The notes under the pieces are model-generated. The model searched no databases. It was not told where the DNA came from and saw only the letters and a list, made by a program, of their open reading frames with translations. DNA of 64,000 nucleotides from Hydrogenoanaerobacterium sp032017025. GTDB lineage: Bacteria; Bacillota; Clostridia; Oscillospirales; Ruminococcaceae. Each line of letters begins with the position of its first letter. The first letter of the stretch is position 1. Positions 60,488 through 64,000 of the stretch are shown here, one piece after another. Position numbers and translations under genes: made by a program. The stretch is from NCBI RefSeq assembly GCF_032017025.1, contig NZ_DALZQO010000002.1:124001-188000 (forward strand), read 5' to 3'.

Positions 60488-62644
60488 TTGAAGATAGAGG
60501 CAGATATAGTGGTGATTGGGGCAGGACCGGCCGGTATATGTGCGGCAATTTCTGCAGCCCGGCTGGGCTCCAGAGTGGTGCTGGCAGGAGACCGACCTGT
60601 TCTGGGCGGAAACTCCAGCAGTGAGATTCGGGTTTGGACTAGAGGCGCCACCGGAGCAGGAAATATTTTTTCGGAAGAAATGGGAAGCTGGGGAGATTTT
60701 AAGCTTCGCAACCTGTACAGCAACACACCGGGCAACCCGGTTTTATGGGATGAGGTTCTGCTGGAGGGTGTGCTTCGCGAGAAGAACATCACCTTACTGC
60801 TGAACACCCATATCACAAATTTAAAGGTGAAAGACGAAGATACAATAGAATTTGCTTCCGGTTTTCAAATGGCCAGCGAGCAAAACTATGAAATTTATGG
60901 TAAGATGTTTATCGACTGTACCGGCGACGCTACCCTTGGGGCTTTGGCCGGAGTACCCTACCGAGTAGGCAAAGAGGCCCGCGATGAATACAACGAGGGG
61001 TTTGCCCCCTTAAAGGAAGAAAAAAGCACCTTGGGCAACACCATATTCTTCTTCAGCAAAAAGGTTGAGGAAAAGGTGGATTTTGTAAAACCTGAGTTTG
61101 CTTATGACCAAAAGCATATTGAGGGCATTCTCGGTAAGGGCGGCCGTGTGGTAGGTGAAAATTATAACGGCTGCGACTATTGGTGGTTTGAGTACGGAGG
61201 AATTTTGGATACGATATCCGACGCGCAGGAAATTTCGCTGGAGCTGAAGCGCTTGGTATTCGGGGTATGGAACTACATCAAGAACAGTGGCAGATTCGAT
61301 TCTGAGCACCTCACGTTGGAGTGGGTGGGGAGCCTCCCCGGCAAAAGAGAATCGCGGCGTATGGTTACCGATTACATATTGACACAAAACGATGTTATGA
61401 ACGGAACCATGTTCCCTGATGGGGCGTTTTATGGCGGCTGGTATTTAGATTTCCACCCATCGGAGGGAATCTATACGGAAGAAGAAAACTGCAGCCAGAT
61501 TGCCGTAAGCATCTATGACATTCCGCTGCGCTGTCTTTACAACAAAAAGATAAGCAACCTGCTGTTTGCAGGCAGGGACATCGGAACGACGCATGCCGCA
61601 TTTGCCTCGACTCGTATCATGAATACCTGTGCGCTATCCGGTCAGGCAGCCGGTACGCTCGCCCACGCCTGTATAGGCTTCGAATCAGCCCCGGCAGAGC
61701 TGGAGGATAAAGAGATTGAGTCGATTCGCCAGACCCTGCTGAAAGACGACATGCTGGTGCTTGGCTGCAAAAACAACGATCCGCTCGATTTGGCGCGCAG
61801 TGCAAAGGTTACGGCGTCGTCGGTTGCATCGGGCTTGTGTGAAAAGCAAAGCGGCAGTATCTCATTGGCGCAGGGCGGCTTTCTGGTGGTTCCCCGCAGC
61901 GACGAGGGCTTTGAATTGCTGTTGACGGCTGAGCAGAGCTGTGTGCTTGCTGTAAACTTTTATATCAGCTGTGTGCCCTCCCGTTTTTGCTACGGAGCAA
62001 AAGTTTGTTCGATGGAAATAAATGTGCCCGAAGGTACCAACTGGGTTCGGGTGCCGATTCCCAGTCATGACGAGGATGGCTTCTTTACAATGGAGTTTCT
62101 GCCGACGGATTATGTGTCGATCGCTACCTCAGCGGAGGGCTTGACGGGAATTTTAGGCGGACACCAGGATCAAGCCGAATATTGGTACCCCTGTATTCGG
62201 TTCGAGCCTAAGCAGCTGTATGCGGTGGAAAATATTATAAACGGCTTTCATCGCCCTTACAACAAACCAAATGTTTGGATTTCGGGAGCCGAAGCCAAAC
62301 CGGAACTTACCCTTAGCTGGGAGAATCCCCAGAAGATAAATGAAATCAGGCTGTATCTCAACCCTGATCTTTCCAAAGAGTTGCCCAGCTCCCGTGCGGC
62401 GAATTGGGCGCCCGATCATAAGTTTATACCCCGCGACGGTATGCCAGGCCAGCTGGTGCGCGAATATCAGATTTACGCAAAACAAAATGGCGATTGGAAG
62501 TTAATAGCAAGCGAAAAGGATAACTGGAGACGTCTGGCTGTGCATCGCCTTGAGAAAGCTATTGAGACCACGGAGCTCAAGTTTGTGTTTGTTTCAACAT
62601 ACGGTGGGGATAACGCCGAAGTGTTTGAGATAAGAGTGTATTAA
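60488..62644 (+). CDS. FAD-dependent oxidoreductase with discoidin-like C-terminus
   Basis: The 718-residue protein opens with a Rossmann FAD motif (VVIGAGPAGICAAISAARLG, glycines 11-16) and has the FAD_oxidored-family core (VLGGNSSSEIRVW, FIDCTGDATLGALAG, NLLFAGRDIGTTHAAFASTR, later TCALSGQAAGTLA) to about residue 430. A middle beta-rich part follows. The last 125 residues (from about 592) look like an F5/8 type C (discoidin) sandwich with TLSWENPQKINEIRLYL and a final AEVFEIRVY. A TTG with AAGGAGG upstream is the start. There is no signal peptide, so it should be cytoplasmic. It may oxidise or reduce a sugar derivative; the substrate is unknown. Confidence 0.88.
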   Translation: MKIEADIVVIGAGPAGICAAISAARLGSRVVLAGDRPVLGGNSSSEIRVWTRGATGAGNIFSEEMGSWGDFKLRNLYSNTPGNPVLWDEVLLEGVLREKNITLLLNTHITNLKVKDEDTIEFASGFQMASEQNYEIYGKMFIDCTGDATLGALAGVPYRVGKEARDEYNEGFAPLKEEKSTLGNTIFFFSKKVEEKVDFVKPEFAYDQKHIEGILGKGGRVVGENYNGCDYWWFEYGGILDTISDAQEISLELKRLVFGVWNYIKNSGRFDSEHLTLEWVGSLPGKRESRRMVTDYILTQNDVMNGTMFPDGAFYGGWYLDFHPSEGIYTEEENCSQIAVSIYDIPLRCLYNKKISNLLFAGRDIGTTHAAFASTRIMNTCALSGQAAGTLAHACIGFESAPAELEDKEIESIRQTLLKDDMLVLGCKNNDPLDLARSAKVTASSVASGLCEKQSGSISLAQGGFLVVPRSDEGFELLLTAEQSCVLAVNFYISCVPSRFCYGAKVCSMEINVPEGTNWVRVPIPSHDEDGFFTMEFLPTDYVSIATSAEGLTGILGGHQDQAEYWYPCIRFEPKQLYAVENIINGFHRPYNKPNVWISGAEAKPELTLSWENPQKINEIRLYLNPDLSKELPSSRAANWAPDHKFIPRDGMPGQLVREYQIYAKQNGDWKLIASEKDNWRRLAVHRLEKAIETTELKFVFVSTYGGDNAEVFEIRVY

Positions 62645-62677
62645 AGTAAAGCACCAAATGAAAAGGAGAGTAAGAAA

Positions 62678-64000
62678 ATGAAGATGAAAAGATTATTGGC
62701 TTCAATCCTTTGTACCGCAATGGTAACAACCTCGCTGGCCGGCTGCGGCAGCAAACCGGCAGAGTCTCCTGCAAGCTCTGCTGCACCGGGCAGCTCGGAT
62801 GCAAGCGCGTCAGCTCCCGCTGAGCCTGCAAACATTGTATGGGCTGGGTGGTCCGGCGAAGAAGAAAGCTGCAAAACAATCTTTGCCGACACAATGGTTG
62901 GCGGCTACAACGCAAAAAATACAGGCACAACCGTAAGCTGGGTGGGCTGGCCTTGGGCCGAAACACTGCAGCAGCTCCTCATTCGCAACCAAGGCAGTGA
63001 ACAGCTGGATATTGCTCAGGTGGACATCAGCATGTTTGCTTCTCTGGCAGCGGCCGACGTGCTGGTAGACCTTAATGAGGTTCTGGGCGAAGACTTTATG
63101 AAGGAGAACTTCCATGCGTCTTCGTTGGCGGTGGGCAACTTCGAGGGCAAACAACTGGGTATGCCCTGGTCAATCGCTTCCATCGGCATGTTGTATAACC
63201 CCGAGGTTCTTAAAAAGGCCGGTTGGGATAAGGCGCCGGTCACCGTGGACGAATTTGAAAAATGTCTGGCCGATGTTGCGGCGTTGGGGGGAGATGTCAT
63301 CCCTTACGGTGTAGCAACCAAAGATGCTACAGCAGCTGGCGACTTTGCTCCGTGGCTGTGGACTTTTGGTGGCAGTATCTACGGTAACGACGGCAGTGTT
63401 ACGATCAACAATGAGGCTGCTGCAAAAACTGTTGACTGGTACAAAGGTTTGCTTGACAAAAATTATATCCGTATGAACATCAGCCGTATGGATTCCCGTC
63501 AGCTGTTTGCACAGGGCAAAATGGCATTCTACGATGATGCAGTTTTAGCAAAAGGTGTTGCAGTGGGCAACGGCGTTGACGCTGCCAAAGTAAATGATGT
63601 GTGCAAACCAATGCTTCGTCCTGTGCTCAAAGCCGGAGACACACCGCAATCCACCATGTGGGGGCACATGCTGGTTATCTTTAAAAAATCTGTTAATCAG
63701 CAGCAGGCTGCAGAGTTTGCAAAACATCTGGTCAGCGAAGACGTTTCTATGAAATACTTCCAGAACAACGGCATGCCTCCGGTTCTGAAATCTGTTCTGG
63801 GCAGCGACGCCATCCAGAAAGACCCCTATGCTGCTGCCTTTATGGAAATTACCAATAGCGGCCGTCTGGAAGAAACCGCGCTGAACGCAAAGAACAGCGA
63901 GATTAAAACAATCATTACCGAAGAGCTGCAGGCGGCTCTGCTGAAACAAAAAGAGACTAAAAAAGCTTTGGATGATATGGCTTCGAGAATCGGTGCTGTG
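62678..64000 (+). CDS. Family 1 sugar-binding lipoprotein, cut by right edge
   Basis: This open frame of 441 codons reaches the window end without a stop. It has a lipoprotein signal peptide (TTSLAGC, Cys23), a Ser/Ala/Pro linker, and a two-lobed family 1 extracellular solute-binding domain (from about residue 50; GKQLGMPWSIASIGMLYNPE, later FAQGKMAFYDDAVL). AAGGAG precedes the ATG. It follows the FAD oxidoreductase by 33 bases and is probably in its operon. Permease genes can be expected beyond the window. It likely captures oligosaccharides released by the GH31 enzyme, which is an inference. Confidence 0.93.
   Translation, partial: MKMKRLLASILCTAMVTTSLAGCGSKPAESPASSAAPGSSDASASAPAEPANIVWAGWSGEEESCKTIFADTMVGGYNAKNTGTTVSWVGWPWAETLQQLLIRNQGSEQLDIAQVDISMFASLAAADVLVDLNEVLGEDFMKENFHASSLAVGNFEGKQLGMPWSIASIGMLYNPEVLKKAGWDKAPVTVDEFEKCLADVAALGGDVIPYGVATKDATAAGDFAPWLWTFGGSIYGNDGSVTINNEAAAKTVDWYKGLLDKNYIRMNISRMDSRQLFAQGKMAFYDDAVLAKGVAVGNGVDAAKVNDVCKPMLRPVLKAGDTPQSTMWGHMLVIFKKSVNQQQAAEFAKHLVSEDVSMKYFQNNGMPPVLKSVLGSDAIQKDPYAAAFMEITNSGRLEETALNAKNSEIKTIITEELQAALLKQKETKKALDDMASRIGAV

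Overview
The window looks like a draft-assembly contig from an anaerobic, probably spore-forming Clostridia-type Firmicute, perhaps of the Oscillospiraceae/Ruminococcaceae kind. This is inferred from strong AGGAGG ribosome binding sites, frequent TTG starts, many lipoprotein-dependent sugar ABC importers, YesMN-type two-component pairs and low-to-middling GC. No rRNA or tRNA gene was found. Two runs of ten N (19260-19269 and 58299-58308) are scaffold joins. Each falls inside a gene that reads through once the join is corrected.

Layout. 1-3.5 kb: small cysteine-rich and DUF11 proteins without signal peptides, two with sigma-K-like promoter sequences, plus an IS3 transposase remnant. 3.5-8.5 kb: response regulator, soluble histidine kinase, ABC ATPase and 880-residue FtsX permease, a likely peptide-antibiotic sensing and detoxification module. 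8.7-12.9 kb: btuF-btuC-btuD-cbiZ cobinamide/B12 salvage operon behind a promoter, cobalamin riboswitch and terminator. 13.5-22 kb: complete type I-C CRISPR-Cas locus (cas3-5-8c-7-4-1-2, internal cas11c) with seven repeats. cas3 carries a premature in-frame TAG.

22.3-30.1 kb (minus): ribose-type ABC importer, a MtaA-like zinc methyltransferase-family protein, and a YesM/YesN pair. 30.8-39 kb (plus): LacI regulator with its own operator, MalEFG-type importer, 4-alpha-glucanotransferase and glycogen phosphorylase, a malto-oligosaccharide operon. 39.4-43.6 kb: a DUF5107-TPR protein and a mutarotase-fold partner. 43.7-52.2 kb: AraC regulator diverging from an AraFGH-like importer, then a dense array of hairpins and promoter-like motifs, then a second YesM/YesN pair. 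52.5-64 kb: a giant secreted GH31 glycosidase (about 2135 residues once repaired), a PocR-AraC regulator, an FAD oxidoreductase with a discoidin-like tail, and a sugar-binding lipoprotein cut by the window edge. An inverted TCTGGAT motif lies in front of both the GH31 and the FAD gene and may tie these genes into one regulon.

The cell appears to be a carbohydrate scavenger. Sugars are captured by lipoproteins and imported by ABC transporters controlled by local LacI, AraC or YesMN regulators. Alpha-glucans are degraded outside by GH31 and inside by phosphorolysis and transglycosylation.
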